Assembly (NCBI GenBank): GCA_003326205.1
Contig: LWTK01000037.1
Span: 62,001-126,000 of the forward strand
Direction of reading: 5' to 3'
Source of the DNA: Nostoc sp. ATCC 43529
GTDB lineage: Bacteria; Cyanobacteriota; Cyanobacteriia; Cyanobacteriales; Nostocaceae
Length of the DNA stretch: 64,000 bases
The notes below the pieces were generated by a model. It ran no database searches, was not told the origin of the DNA, and saw nothing but the letters and a program-made list of their open reading frames with translations. Every line of letters begins with the position of its first letter. Positions within the stretch are counted from its first letter, which is position 1. This document shows, piece after piece, positions 9,762 through 17,614 of the stretch. Position numbers and translations under genes: made by a program.

Positions 9762-9961
9762 ATTTGACTTTTGAGATTCCTCAACCGAAATCCGCCGATA
9801 TTAAGTTTGCTAGGTCAAGAAACATGTTTGACGATCGCTAGCCCTTGGGCAATGCGCTATCAACATTGGTTCTTCTTTGCACATCAGTTTGCACAAAAAA
9901 AGAATCGAACAGAGTTATAAGTCACAACTTTTATTTGCAAGCAACTGACTCAACTTTTGTC

Positions 9962-9985
9962 TCCGACACGCTACGCGAACGCAAA
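9962..9985 (+). repeat. Short mobile repeat (ACGCTACGCGAACGC type)
   Basis: The spacer just before the DUF4335 start contains ACACGCTACGCGAACGC, a short palindromic repeat type of cyanobacteria. A related string (ACGCTGCGCGAACG) lies inside the NACHT gene near 32408. It keeps the reading frame open upstream of the DUF4335 ATG, giving a misleadingly long open frame from 9957. Confidence 0.65.
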
Positions 9986-10016
9986 ATCCCAAATAGTCTT
10001 CCTTGCTGTTCCTGCC

Positions 10017-11633
10017 ATGCCTCTATCAAATACTGTGATTCGTCGCTACACACCTCCTACTTGTACGCTAGAAGTATTCGCACAAAGCTCGCCTTTGTCT
10101 CGTTGGACGGGAAGAACTGTCCTCAAGCAGCTAAGCTTTGAGCTACGTTTTGACGATCCCCGACTCCCAGAAGAACACAGAGTTCCTATTCGAGGCGATC
10201 GCAACCAACTAGAAGCTTTGTGTGATGCAGTCACCAGCTATGTACAGCAATTCCTCCAACAGTCTCCAGAAACCTTTTGGGTTCGTTTCTCAGGTAACCA
10301 AGAATCAAGCGCGGTACTGGATGAACCAGAATTAGAGTTATCAACAAAAACATTAAATTCTTTTAATACCCAAGTTCCAGGCGCAAATATATATTTAGAA
10401 CCCAGCAGCTATTTAACTCACAATCTATTTCTTGGTTCTCTCGCCAACCAAACATCCGGCCCAGTGATTCAACTAAGTTTGTTGCAACTATTCGATTTGG
10501 CAACTGCTTTAGATGAATACTCAACCGATGTTATGGCACTCCCAACTCTTAACACTAGGAGTTCAGATATGAGCTTCCCCGCTTGGGCGCCTATTGCCGC
10601 AGTATTAGTATTAGCCATCGGTTTTTTACCAGTTACCTGGCAATATGCTAACAACATCAGGCAAAAACAACAGACAGCCAAAACAGCAGACCCGACACAG
10701 GTTAAGACTGCGCTACAACCTTCACCCACTCTAACCTTTCCCGCACCCCAGCCTGGAATCACCACCCCAGCAGATAATTTGCTCGGTTCCACACCTCCAC
10801 CCCCGGCGTCTAGTTTGCCCCAAACACCGCTAACAACCACTGGTTCTAGTTTGACTACGACACCACCTGTATTGCCCAACAATTCACTGGCTATACCTCC
10901 TACAACTTTGGGTAAGACTCCAACCTTACCAAATAATTCAGCTATCGCACCGTCCAGCAAAATCCCCGGACAGGAAATTGCCATATTACCAAATTTGGGA
11001 CAGAATCTCACAGCCCCAAATCCCCAAGCAGATGCTCTCCCGAAGAGACGGAATTTCCCCCCCAGCCTATCTTCTAATACACCCAACTTCTCACCCAACA
11101 TCTCGCCAGTAGTTCCCCCCTCTGTTGCCACCATACCCAATAGCAACCGTGGTAATATCCCCTCCCAAACTTCCCCATTAACCTCACAACAACTGGACGA
11201 AACAATCAGTGCCCTACAGGCAGCTTCTCCTGTAAATAAACCCTCTTCAGAACAGCCCGCCTCTGGAACTCCTACTAGTAATCCATTTATCGATCAATTA
11301 GGGGACGGAAGCAAAGCCCCCACATCCAGACAAGTGGCAACCGGTACATTATTTGATACACCTCAGGTAGCAGAAGCCAGAGAATATCTTACAAAGCGCT
11401 GGCAACCACCTACGGGATTGGGACAAACACTAGAATACAGTTTGATAGTCAGTGTTGACGGCACAGTTGAACGAATTTTTCCCCTGAATAAAGCAGCAAG
11501 AGAATACGTTGATAGCGCTGGGATGCCACAAGTCGGTCAACCTTTCGTTTCCGCCAATACCCGCGGACAAAATGTCAGAATTCGAGTTGTTCTCAGTCCT
11601 GATGGCAAGGTACAGACTTTTCCAGATGAGTAA
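10017..11633 (+). CDS. DUF4335 family membrane-anchored protein
   Basis: A 538-residue protein when started at the ATG at 10017 (MPLSNTVIRRYTPPTCTLEV); the frame is open 60 bases further up but that part is repeat DNA. The N-terminal ~170 residues form the DUF4335 domain. One membrane segment (WAPIAAVLVLAIGFLPVTW) lies near residue 190. A long Pro/Ser/Thr/Asn-rich linker follows to about residue 440. The C-terminal ~90 residues (AREYLTKRWQPPTGLGQTLE) form a folded domain resembling TonB-type or DUF4335 tail sequences. It forms a pair with the upstream DUF3038 gene. Function is unknown. Confidence 0.75.
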   Translation: MPLSNTVIRRYTPPTCTLEVFAQSSPLSRWTGRTVLKQLSFELRFDDPRLPEEHRVPIRGDRNQLEALCDAVTSYVQQFLQQSPETFWVRFSGNQESSAVLDEPELELSTKTLNSFNTQVPGANIYLEPSSYLTHNLFLGSLANQTSGPVIQLSLLQLFDLATALDEYSTDVMALPTLNTRSSDMSFPAWAPIAAVLVLAIGFLPVTWQYANNIRQKQQTAKTADPTQVKTALQPSPTLTFPAPQPGITTPADNLLGSTPPPPASSLPQTPLTTTGSSLTTTPPVLPNNSLAIPPTTLGKTPTLPNNSAIAPSSKIPGQEIAILPNLGQNLTAPNPQADALPKRRNFPPSLSSNTPNFSPNISPVVPPSVATIPNSNRGNIPSQTSPLTSQQLDETISALQAASPVNKPSSEQPASGTPTSNPFIDQLGDGSKAPTSRQVATGTLFDTPQVAEAREYLTKRWQPPTGLGQTLEYSLIVSVDGTVERIFPLNKAAREYVDSAGMPQVGQPFVSANTRGQNVRIRVVLSPDGKVQTFPDE

Positions 11634-11977
11634 GTAAATTTATCCGTTGGTTGACACTTATGTAACTGGTACAAACTTTGTGCCAGTTTTTGTTTGCTCT
11701 AATTGCTTTGAAGCTAGGCTTTTTGAGTCCAGTTAGCAAACTGGTCTGAATATTGATATCAGTAAACTTAGCAATCAATAGAATTATTCTTAATAAGAAT
11801 TATCCCAACAAAAACTACAAATACAAGTTTGAAAACTCTAATATGAGTTGGACAAAACCTAATTACACCCCCTTCCATTGTAGGTAAGAGGTAAAAAATA
11901 TGTTTTAAAATTAATTATGGATTTTGAATTATTTTTCAAAAGTTGCTAACAATTACTCAAGTAATAAGGTAGGGAAT
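11634..11977. other. Gene-free spacer
   Basis: An AT-rich spacer between the DUF4335 gene and the YiaA-like gene. No gene or clear terminator is seen. The open frame into which the next gene extends uses a TTG at 11924, judged not to be the start. Confidence 0.5.
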
Positions 11978-12262
11978 ATGCAAACAAATGGTACTCAAAA
12001 AGACAGTCTAGCTTGGATTATTCAAACATGGGCAGCTTTTCTACTTTCTATTTCTATGACTACCTTTGGTATTGTGAATTTGCCAGTGGATAGCTGGGTA
12101 AAAGGGTTTATGGGTATGGGTTTGGCTTTTTCTGTTGGCTCAACTTTCACCTTAGCAAAGACTACTAGAGACTTGCACGAAACTAGAAAACTAACCGCTA
12201 GAATCGACGAGGCAAAGGTAGAAAAATTGCTTTCACAACACGATCCTCTAAATTTCAAATAA
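11978..12262 (+). CDS. YiaA/YiaB-like two-helix membrane protein
   Basis: A 94-residue protein from the ATG at 11978, preceded by AGGTAGGG as ribosome binding site; the frame extends to a TTG at 11924 without such a site. Two membrane helices (WAAFLLSISMTTFGIVNLP and GFMGMGLAFSVGSTFTLAKT) flank a short PVDSWVKG loop, and the signature STFTLAKTTRD fits the YiaAB family. A charged cytoplasmic tail of about 30 residues follows. Function is unknown. Confidence 0.7.
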   Translation: MQTNGTQKDSLAWIIQTWAAFLLSISMTTFGIVNLPVDSWVKGFMGMGLAFSVGSTFTLAKTTRDLHETRKLTARIDEAKVEKLLSQHDPLNFK

Positions 12263-12334
12263 AGAGAATTAGAGGAATTTTATATTCTGGATTTTACAGG
12301 AAATTGCAACTTCGTTAGATACAGAGAATTGTAA

Positions 12335-12359
12335 GGGCACAAACAATATTTTTGTGCCC
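12335..12359 (+). terminator. Hairpin downstream of the YiaA-like gene
   Basis: A 9-bp inverted repeat, GGGCACAAA (12335-12343) and TTTGTGCCC (12351-12359), loop CAATATT. No T-run follows, so termination is uncertain. Confidence 0.4.
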
Positions 12360-12490
12360 CTACCCGTGTATTTGATTTACTAAAATAAGCTGTATATTTT
12401 GGATTAAAAAGATTCGCTCAAAAAGCTATTTTCAGAATATCAAACAACAATATTCATTCCAATTCTTTATTCTCAATTATGCAATACTAT

Positions 12491-12522
12491 AAAAATAAAA
12501 GGACTGAATCTATCAGTCCTTT
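12491..12522 (-). terminator. Rho-independent terminator of the ferredoxin operon
   Basis: On the minus strand a 10-bp stem AAAGGACTGA/TCAGTCCTTT (plus-strand positions 12498-12507 and 12513-12522) with a 5-base loop is followed by TATTTTTAT. It lies about 25 bases after the stop codon of the ferredoxin gene. Confidence 0.75.
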
Positions 12523-12547
12523 GTCATATTCGTTTAAATTTTTTATC

Positions 12548-13012
12548 TTAATAACGGGATTTCTTACTCCTTAATTTTTGCTTTTTACGTCGCCGTTCGC
12601 TAGCAGCCACAGCCTGTTCTACCGGATAACCTACTACAGGAATTACCTGATATTTGCGCTCTTCTTCTAACTTTTTGAGTTCAGTGTAATCAACCCAATG
12701 GATGCAATCAACCGGACAAGTGTCAATTGCTTCTTGGATAAGTTCTTCGGCGTCCCCATCTTGGCGAATTACTCGCGATCGCCCATAATCTGCTTCAATG
12801 TAAAAGGTGTTACGCGCAACATGGGCGCAGTGCTTACAACCAATACAGGTGATTTCGTCAACATAAACACCCCTTTGGCGAAGCATACCGCCCAATTCCG
12901 GCTCTAAACCAGAACGTTCTGGGGCATCCCGCAAAAAACCCCCTAATTCTGGTTCCAAACCGGAACGGTTGTCTTGTTGTTGTTCTTCCGGCGACGGCAG
13001 AAAATCAGCCAT
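12548..13012 (-). CDS. 4Fe-4S ferredoxin with duplicated N-terminal motif
   Basis: A 154-residue iron-sulfur protein. The binding motifs are CIGCKHC (residues 57-63) and CPVDC (near 99-103), with a region between them (TFYIEADYGRSRV) typical of cyanobacterial DnaJ-like ferredoxins; four cysteines suggest a single 4Fe-4S cluster. The N-terminus has two copies of RSGLEPELGG(F/M)LR in tandem. The C-terminal tail is strongly basic (RRRKKQKLRSKKS). Its ATG overlaps the stop codon of the upstream ycf35 gene in a TAATG junction, so translation is coupled. The DUF2997-ycf35-ferredoxin order points to one redox function, which is undefined. Confidence 0.85.
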   Translation of the reverse strand: MADFLPSPEEQQQDNRSGLEPELGGFLRDAPERSGLEPELGGMLRQRGVYVDEITCIGCKHCAHVARNTFYIEADYGRSRVIRQDGDAEELIQEAIDTCPVDCIHWVDYTELKKLEEERKYQVIPVVGYPVEQAVAASERRRKKQKLRSKKSRY

Positions 13013-13398
13013 TACGCACTCCAGCGTTGTACTACCAGGCGAATTGAACCATCTTCATTTTTTTGTTCTTCAGCGACTTGAAAGCCAACACGAGCAGTTT
13101 CTTTCATCACTGTTTGGTAAGCATAACGCTGTGTTACCTGGCGCAAAAATCCATCCACAGAAAGATTTTGTTGCCAATATTGCAAGTCTGCCACCAGTTC
13201 GTATTCTTTGCCATTCCATTTAAAGCCGATGTCGTAGCCATTTTCCTGCTCAATGCTAACTTCCGCAGGATGAGTTTGGCCGCGATAACCGCGTACTTCA
13301 CGAGGGCCTGGCTTCCAGTCTATGCCTAATTCAGTCAGAGCATCTTTCAAAGAATCAAGGTTACGGATTTGAGTCTTAATTTGGCTAAAGTGTGACAT
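13012..13398 (-). CDS. ycf35: Ycf35/DUF1257 family protein
   Basis: A 128-residue protein of the DUF1257 family, known as Ycf35 in algal plastids. The conserved start MSHFSQIKTQIRNLDSLKDA, the motif DIGFKWNGKEYELVADLQYW and the C-terminal half match. No catalytic motif is evident. It is the middle gene of a three-gene minus-strand operon: DUF2997 upstream (gap 39 bases) and a ferredoxin downstream with a one-base overlap. Function is unknown; the link with a ferredoxin suggests a redox or iron-sulfur role. Confidence 0.85.
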   Translation of the reverse strand: MSHFSQIKTQIRNLDSLKDALTELGIDWKPGPREVRGYRGQTHPAEVSIEQENGYDIGFKWNGKEYELVADLQYWQQNLSVDGFLRQVTQRYAYQTVMKETARVGFQVAEEQKNEDGSIRLVVQRWSA

Positions 13399-13437
13399 GG
13401 TGGTTTGAATTAAATGAGACTAAACTACTGTGAAAAC

Positions 13438-13647
13438 TTACCAATCGCTGTAAGTGTTTTGGGTATTCGCCACGTTCGATTGCTGCACCTTGGCGGCGAA
13501 GTATTCTGAGGTTGGCTCATGCTTAAGTACTTGCCCCAGCTGCGCCTCTATTGCTGCTGTAACCTCAGCGCAAGAAGCACCCACAATGCCAGTGACTTTT
13601 TCTTGTACCCGACCATCTGGATAGATTATGAACTCTAATGTCTCCAT
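13438..13647 (-). CDS. DUF2997 family small protein
   Basis: A 69-residue protein from the ATG at 13647 (METLEFIIYPDGRVQEKVTG), preceded by AAGAGA; the frame is open nine codons further up but the family begins at this Met. The motif CAEVTAAIEAQLG and the following EYFAAKV are typical for DUF2997. It is the first gene of the operon with ycf35 and the ferredoxin. Function is unknown. Confidence 0.8.
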   Translation of the reverse strand: METLEFIIYPDGRVQEKVTGIVGASCAEVTAAIEAQLGQVLKHEPTSEYFAAKVQQSNVANTQNTYSDW

Positions 13648-14145
13648 TCTCTTGGCCAACCACGATAAGTACATTTGAATTCTACTGCCTTAGCAGAAGG
13701 CTACAAATATAGCCATCGGAACATTTTTACTTAGATACAAACTTGCCATTTGTTAACCAATGTTCCATCTTTCAATATATATATCTCAGAATCTTTACAA
13801 AAATTATTAATTTTGCTATCACACACATCAGTCTTTAGTTAGTCTCTCTTAACCTCTTTGATTAGTCAAGGTAATAATTCAGTTTGCTAGGTAAGTAGCA
13901 AAAGTCCTCAAAATAAACATTTCGAGGTGCTATAGCTAGCCAAAGGAGTTACAAAAATACAAATTTATTGAAAAACTTTATCATTATCATTAAGCTTGGC
14001 GATCGCTGAGGTGAAATTCAGCGTAGGTAGCCCGACAGCAAAATGGTAGGGTGTGCGATCGCAGTTCTAAACCTTTTGAGATAATAGTCAAAATCAGCAC
14101 TAAAAAGTGTTTAAAGATATCTGCTGTACTGAGGTTTAAAGTAGT
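13648..14145. other. Gene-free spacer
   Basis: About 500 bases between two convergent or independent minus-strand units with two HIP1 sites (near 14000 and 14057) and no supported gene. It should contain the promoter of the DUF2997 operon, but no clear -10/-35 pair was identified. Confidence 0.5.
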
Positions 14146-14475
14146 TTATTCTGCAAACATTTCAGCTAAGGTATCGATAACTAATTTTTGTTCATGGTCG
14201 CTAATTTGACCAAGCAGTTTAACTAATGTAGCTTTATCCACTGTGCGTATTCGATCTAGGACAATCTGCCCATCTTTGCCTTGAAACTCACAGGCTATGC
14301 GTGTAGGATATGCCTGACCCTTCGTAGTCATGGGAGCAACGATAACAGTAGAAATATGCCGATTCATCTCATCTGGCGAAATTACTACACAGGGGCGCGT
14401 TTTTTGGATTTCACTCCCAACAGTGGGATCGAGATTAACTAAAAAAACATCAAAACGCTTGACTACCACTGCCAT
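14146..14475 (-). CDS. MazF/PemK-type endoribonuclease toxin
   Basis: A 109-residue protein of the MazF/PemK/CcdB fold. The conserved start VVVKRFDVFLVNLDPTVGSEIQKTRPCVVISPDEMN contains the Arg and Pro of the active-site loop, and VIVAPMTTKG carries the conserved Thr. MazF toxins cut mRNA. Its ATG lies within the last codons of the upstream antitoxin gene (13-base overlap), giving a classic coupled toxin-antitoxin pair. Confidence 0.92.
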   Translation of the reverse strand: MAVVVKRFDVFLVNLDPTVGSEIQKTRPCVVISPDEMNRHISTVIVAPMTTKGQAYPTRIACEFQGKDGQIVLDRIRTVDKATLVKLLGQISDHEQKLVIDTLAEMFAE

Positions 14476-14723
14476 TCCGACTCATCCCAGTTGGTTGTAT
14501 TAGCCTCATCTAGCAGAACATCATCCTGTTGTTCTGCCATTGTTGCAAAAGCTTCGTCCCACCCAACTCGTAATTTTGGTGCTGCACGAACAATTAAACG
14601 ATCGTTATGAACTTCGATTTCAACCTCTGTCTGAATACCGCTTTGCTCTAACAAAGGTTTGGGAATACGAATACCTTGGGAATTACCAATTTTCACAATT
14701 CGAGTTCTAATAGCTGCCCCCAT
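14463..14723 (-). CDS. MazE/AbrB-type antitoxin
   Basis: An 86-residue protein from the ATG at 14723 (MGAAIRTRIVKIGNSQGIRI); the open frame continues 21 codons upstream but the family starts here. The swapped-hairpin DNA-binding domain VKIGNSQGIRIPKPLLEQ is complete, followed by an acidic C-terminal tail that should wrap the toxin. It probably binds its own promoter with MazF to repress the operon. Confidence 0.9.
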   Translation of the reverse strand: MGAAIRTRIVKIGNSQGIRIPKPLLEQSGIQTEVEIEVHNDRLIVRAAPKLRVGWDEAFATMAEQQDDVLLDEANTTNWDESEWQW

Positions 14724-14914
14724 ATTTAAGTTGCTTTGAAAACAAATAGTAATTACATTGTATCTACAATTGGTAACAATCATCAAATTTAGCCAAAGAA
14801 TTAGCTATTGGGTGTAGCAGCTAGTTAATGTCTAGTTTTTTATGTGCGATCGCCTTTGGTAAACTAATTTTCAAAAAGGCTGATTTGAGAGATGCGTTGG
14901 TGTAGCGTTGAAAT

Positions 14915-15160
14915 ATGCCGACAATTTTAAGAATTGGTGCTTACCGATTTTACTCTTACAGTCATGAACCTAATGAGCCACCCCACATTCATATAGATCG
15001 GGATGACTCAACAGCTAAATTTTGGCTTGAGCAAGTGAGTTTATCAAGTAGCATTGGCTTCAGTCCTAAAGAACTGCGAAAATTAGAAGTGTTAGTACAA
15101 GAAAATCAAGCAAAACTTTTGGAGGCTTGGGATGGGTATTTTGGCAATTCGGGCGGATGA
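14915..15160 (+). CDS. DUF4160 family protein
   Basis: An 81-residue protein with the DUF4160 signature: MPTILRIGAYRFYSYSHEPN followed by EPPHIHI and the tail LLEAWDGYFG. Its start of translation is clear. It overlaps the next gene (DUF2442) by 29 bases. DUF4160/DUF2442 pairs are frequent in cyanobacteria and other bacteria and behave like toxin-antitoxin modules in gene layout; no toxicity or target has been shown that I can name. Confidence 0.88.
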   Translation: MPTILRIGAYRFYSYSHEPNEPPHIHIDRDDSTAKFWLEQVSLSSSIGFSPKELRKLEVLVQENQAKLLEAWDGYFGNSGG

Positions 15161-15401
15161 GAGAGTTAAAGATGTCCGCTTTACCGATGAAACTATCAGT
15201 GTTGACTTAATGGATGGGCGAACAATCACAGTGCCATTAGTTTGGTATCCCAGGCTCCTCAATGCTACGCTTGAACAAAGATTAAAATGGGAAACTTGCG
15301 GCGGTGGTTATGGGATTCATTGGGAAGACATCGATGAAGACCTCAGCACAGAAGGAATGCTGCGTGGCGCACCTGCACCAAAAGCTAAAGTGGTAAGTTA
15401 A
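15132..15401 (+). CDS. DUF2442 family protein
   Basis: An 89-residue protein with the DUF2442 core: DVRFTDETISVDLMDGRTITVPL, then WYPRLLNATLEQR and GYGIHWEDIDEDLS. DUF2442 is thought to bind DNA and is often the second gene of a DUF4160 pair. It starts inside the DUF4160 gene. The last ten residues (APKAKVVS) are variable. Confidence 0.88.
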   Translation: MGILAIRADERVKDVRFTDETISVDLMDGRTITVPLVWYPRLLNATLEQRLKWETCGGGYGIHWEDIDEDLSTEGMLRGAPAPKAKVVS

Positions 15402-15493
15402 GCGATCGCATTATATTCATAGTTCGTAATTGAGCAACTTTAAATCTGCTGTATTTTTTATTTTAGTGCTGCGATCGCTCTGGATGCGATCGC

Positions 15494-15763
15494 TTAGGCT
15501 GTCACCATTTCTGGTATTGAATCAGGGGATGCTGGCTCAAAATGTAACACCATAATTTGCTCTGGGCGTAAACCGATAGATTCGTATGTGCGGCCGTGGC
15601 GTAGGCGTAGCCCGCCGCAGGCATCGCTAAATTCAACCTCAAACACAGCACCGCCAGCTAGTAATTCGACTACTGTACCAACTTGACCGCGCCAGAGATT
15701 GTATTCAGGTAGATCAACTATCAGTGCTACTACATCCAGCAACTTAATTCTACTTTTATTCAT
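15494..15763 (-). CDS. DUF4926 family protein with a repeat insertion
   Basis: An 89-residue protein of the DUF4926 type: LDVVALIVDLPEYNLWRGQV, GTVVEL, FEVEFSD, and LRPEQIMVLHF. DUF4926 genes usually encode about 70 residues and are often found with small toxin-like genes. Between FEVEFSD and the conserved C-terminus an extra stretch, ACGGLRLRHGRTYESIG, is encoded by a GC-rich repeat (see the repeat at 15590). Function is unknown. Confidence 0.8.
   Translation of the reverse strand: MNKSRIKLLDVVALIVDLPEYNLWRGQVGTVVELLAGGAVFEVEFSDACGGLRLRHGRTYESIGLRPEQIMVLHFEPASPDSIPEMVTA
15590..15627. repeat. GC-rich mobile repeat inside DUF4926 gene
   Basis: The sequence contains GGCGTAGGCGTAGCCCGCCG. The 17-mer AGCCCGCCGCAGGCATC at 15609-15625 also occurs at 32373-32389 inside the NACHT gene, so this is a dispersed element. 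It is in frame within the host gene. Confidence 0.8.
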
Positions 15764-15827
15764 CTTCTATTAAAAATTCCATACAAAGACAAAATTGTAT
15801 TTTATGCAATTTAATTGCATAAAATCA

Positions 15828-16928
15828 TCAATTTGGCACATTGATTTCTTCATACGTTTTCAATATCCGAGCAGCAAGTTTTTTGAATTGTTCTTCAGTA
15901 CCTATATTAAGAGGAAAAAACTGAAGGCGCTCTATTATATCATCCACATTCCCTATCAAAGCTAATTTGACATAACAAAGATATATGAATGCTACTTCAC
16001 AAGTAATAAAGCCAAAGTTATTTCTATTGCTTTCACTAATCCATAACACAGCAAAATCTATAATTTGGTCTCTATATTGTTCTAAATCCCTTTTGATTTC
16101 CTCAAGAGTAGAGAAACCCGAAAAAAATAGTCGTTCAATTATATCTGATTCAACACCTTGATTTTCGTAGAGACGTACATTTATTCTGCTAGATATAGTT
16201 TTACTTATTTGTTTAACCAAAGGTTCTCTTTGTATAAATTCCTTAATTGACTCTATATCAATTCTTACATTGTTCAAATTATTTTCATTTATACTATCTT
16301 CGACCTGACCTTTGTACTTCTCAATTTCGTTACGAAGATTTTTGAATTCCTCATCAGCTGTTTCGAGAAGTCCGGCAAGACGGTAAAATCTTCGCTGAAT
16401 TGGTTGTGGAGGTGAATTTTTGCTTTTGTATCCAAGGTCGTGTTCTATCTCAGCCCAAGCATGTTGAAGAATTGAACGAATTTGTATTTCAAAACGAAAA
16501 TCAGCAACTGAAGTATTTTCAGGTAACTGACCTCGGATATCACACAAAGAAGCTACATAATGAAGTGAAAGATAGCCAAATCTATTGGGTTCTAAAGCTT
16601 TTCTTTTATCAATAGAATTTTTCTCATCTATCTTAAATTCAGATTCAATAATTTTTGCAACTTCATCAACAGTATCAGAATAAAGGGTGATAACTCGACA
16701 ACCAACGATATCAGTTATATCTCTTAAATAAGAGTACTTGTTTTTACGCTCTATTTTTTTGCTAAGGCTATCCTTTGATTTTATTCTTGAACTTATAGTA
16801 TGAATATTTGCTTTATTTGGTTCTAAAAGATCCTTTAAAAGTTCTTTTACCTTTGTTTCAAGTTTATTGAGTATTATCAGGCTATTATCATACTCATTGA
16901 GAATGTTATTCTGCACGTTATCAGTCAT
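15828..16928 (-). CDS. RelA/SpoT-domain nucleotide pyrophosphokinase with C-terminal extension
   Basis: A 366-residue protein. Residues 40-165 are a RelA/SpoT synthetase domain: RIKSKDSLSKK (48-58), DITDIVGCRV (70-79), GYLSLHYV (118-125), and EIQIRSILQHAWAEIEHDL (147-165). No HD hydrolase domain and no TGS or ACT domain are present, so it is a small alarmone synthetase, not a full RSH protein. The C-terminal ~200 residues are helical and unrecognised. The family makes (p)ppGpp, ppApp or pyrophosphorylated RNA; some members (toxSAS, CapRel) are toxins. It ends a three-gene operon with overlaps of 8 bases and 14-20 bases, suggesting the two small upstream proteins regulate or neutralise it. Confidence 0.85.
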   Translation of the reverse strand: MTDNVQNNILNEYDNSLIILNKLETKVKELLKDLLEPNKANIHTISSRIKSKDSLSKKIERKNKYSYLRDITDIVGCRVITLYSDTVDEVAKIIESEFKIDEKNSIDKRKALEPNRFGYLSLHYVASLCDIRGQLPENTSVADFRFEIQIRSILQHAWAEIEHDLGYKSKNSPPQPIQRRFYRLAGLLETADEEFKNLRNEIEKYKGQVEDSINENNLNNVRIDIESIKEFIQREPLVKQISKTISSRINVRLYENQGVESDIIERLFFSGFSTLEEIKRDLEQYRDQIIDFAVLWISESNRNNFGFITCEVAFIYLCYVKLALIGNVDDIIERLQFFPLNIGTEEQFKKLAARILKTYEEINVPN

Positions 16929-17214
16929 GGTTATCCAGTTCAGTGTCGTTCAGTGTAATGATGGATTCGTCTTTCGGTTCCAATGGTGTGTTAGACGGCT
17001 GGTTGCTGCCATTTCTTGCAGCTTCTAACTTTTGACGAATAGCTAACTGAACCTTTTCATCAAAATCAGGGTCGTTAGGAGATGCAATAATTCTGAGTGG
17101 ACGTTGGTTAATTCTGTTTAAATACACTTGAAATGCAGCGTCATCTTTACGATGTTTGAGAAAATACTCTCTTAACTCAGCATTAGACATTGCATCATAG
17201 TTAACGCGGCTCAT
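16921..17214 (-). CDS. DUF6887-like small protein
   Basis: A protein of 97 residues (start at MSRVNYDAMSNAELREYFL; a Met two codons earlier gives 99). The N-terminal part is typical for small cyanobacterial proteins I associate with DUF6887: MSNAELREYFLKHRKDDAAF and NDPDFDEKVQLAIRQKL. The C-terminal 30 residues are low complexity. It overlaps both its upstream (DUF6888-like) and downstream (RelA/SpoT) genes, so the three are translated together. A role as antitoxin or adaptor for the synthetase is inference. Confidence 0.7.
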   Translation of the reverse strand: MSRVNYDAMSNAELREYFLKHRKDDAAFQVYLNRINQRPLRIIASPNDPDFDEKVQLAIRQKLEAARNGSNQPSNTPLEPKDESIITLNDTELDNHD

Positions 17215-17389
17215 CAGCAAACTCCCCGTTGGGTAGAATTTGAAACTCTAATTCTTCGCTATAGCCAGCTAATAAATACACGTTGCGAGTTCGATTATCA
17301 ACACAAACAAGATGTATAGATTGAAGCATAACATACGTAAGTTGATAAGCGATGCGGTATAGACTCTCTAGCTGGGCAGCAGTAGGCAT
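17201..17389 (-). CDS. DUF6888-like small protein
   Basis: A 62-residue protein starting MPTAAQLESLYRIAYQLTYV and ending with EEFLELEF-like acidic/hydrophobic residues and QILPNGEFAD. It matches the small cyanobacterial family I associate with DUF6888, whose genes typically precede a DUF6887 gene. It is the first gene of the operon that ends in the RelA/SpoT synthetase. Function is unknown. Confidence 0.7.
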   Translation of the reverse strand: MPTAAQLESLYRIAYQLTYVMLQSIHLVCVDNRTRNVYLLAGYSEELEFQILPNGEFADEPR

Positions 17390-17614
17390 TGCAAAAATTT
17401 CTTCATCTGTTGATTATCGTAGCAAGTGATTGATAAAAATTAATTTTTACTACTATCCAAGTAGCTTACATAAAAAAAACGTAAGTTCGGCAAATAACCC
17501 AGGATAATGAATCATAATTAACCTCTATAGCTTTGAGCTATTAGCCACCAGTTATAAGCCGGAAGCTGATATGCCGAATGCTAAAGGCTTTTGATTTAAC
17601 TTAGCTAATTGACT

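Noticed and set aside
10469-11146. 225-residue minus-strand frame opposite the DUF4335 gene
   Set aside because: It is the antisense of the Pro/Ser-rich linker, has biased composition, no ribosome binding site and no family resemblance.
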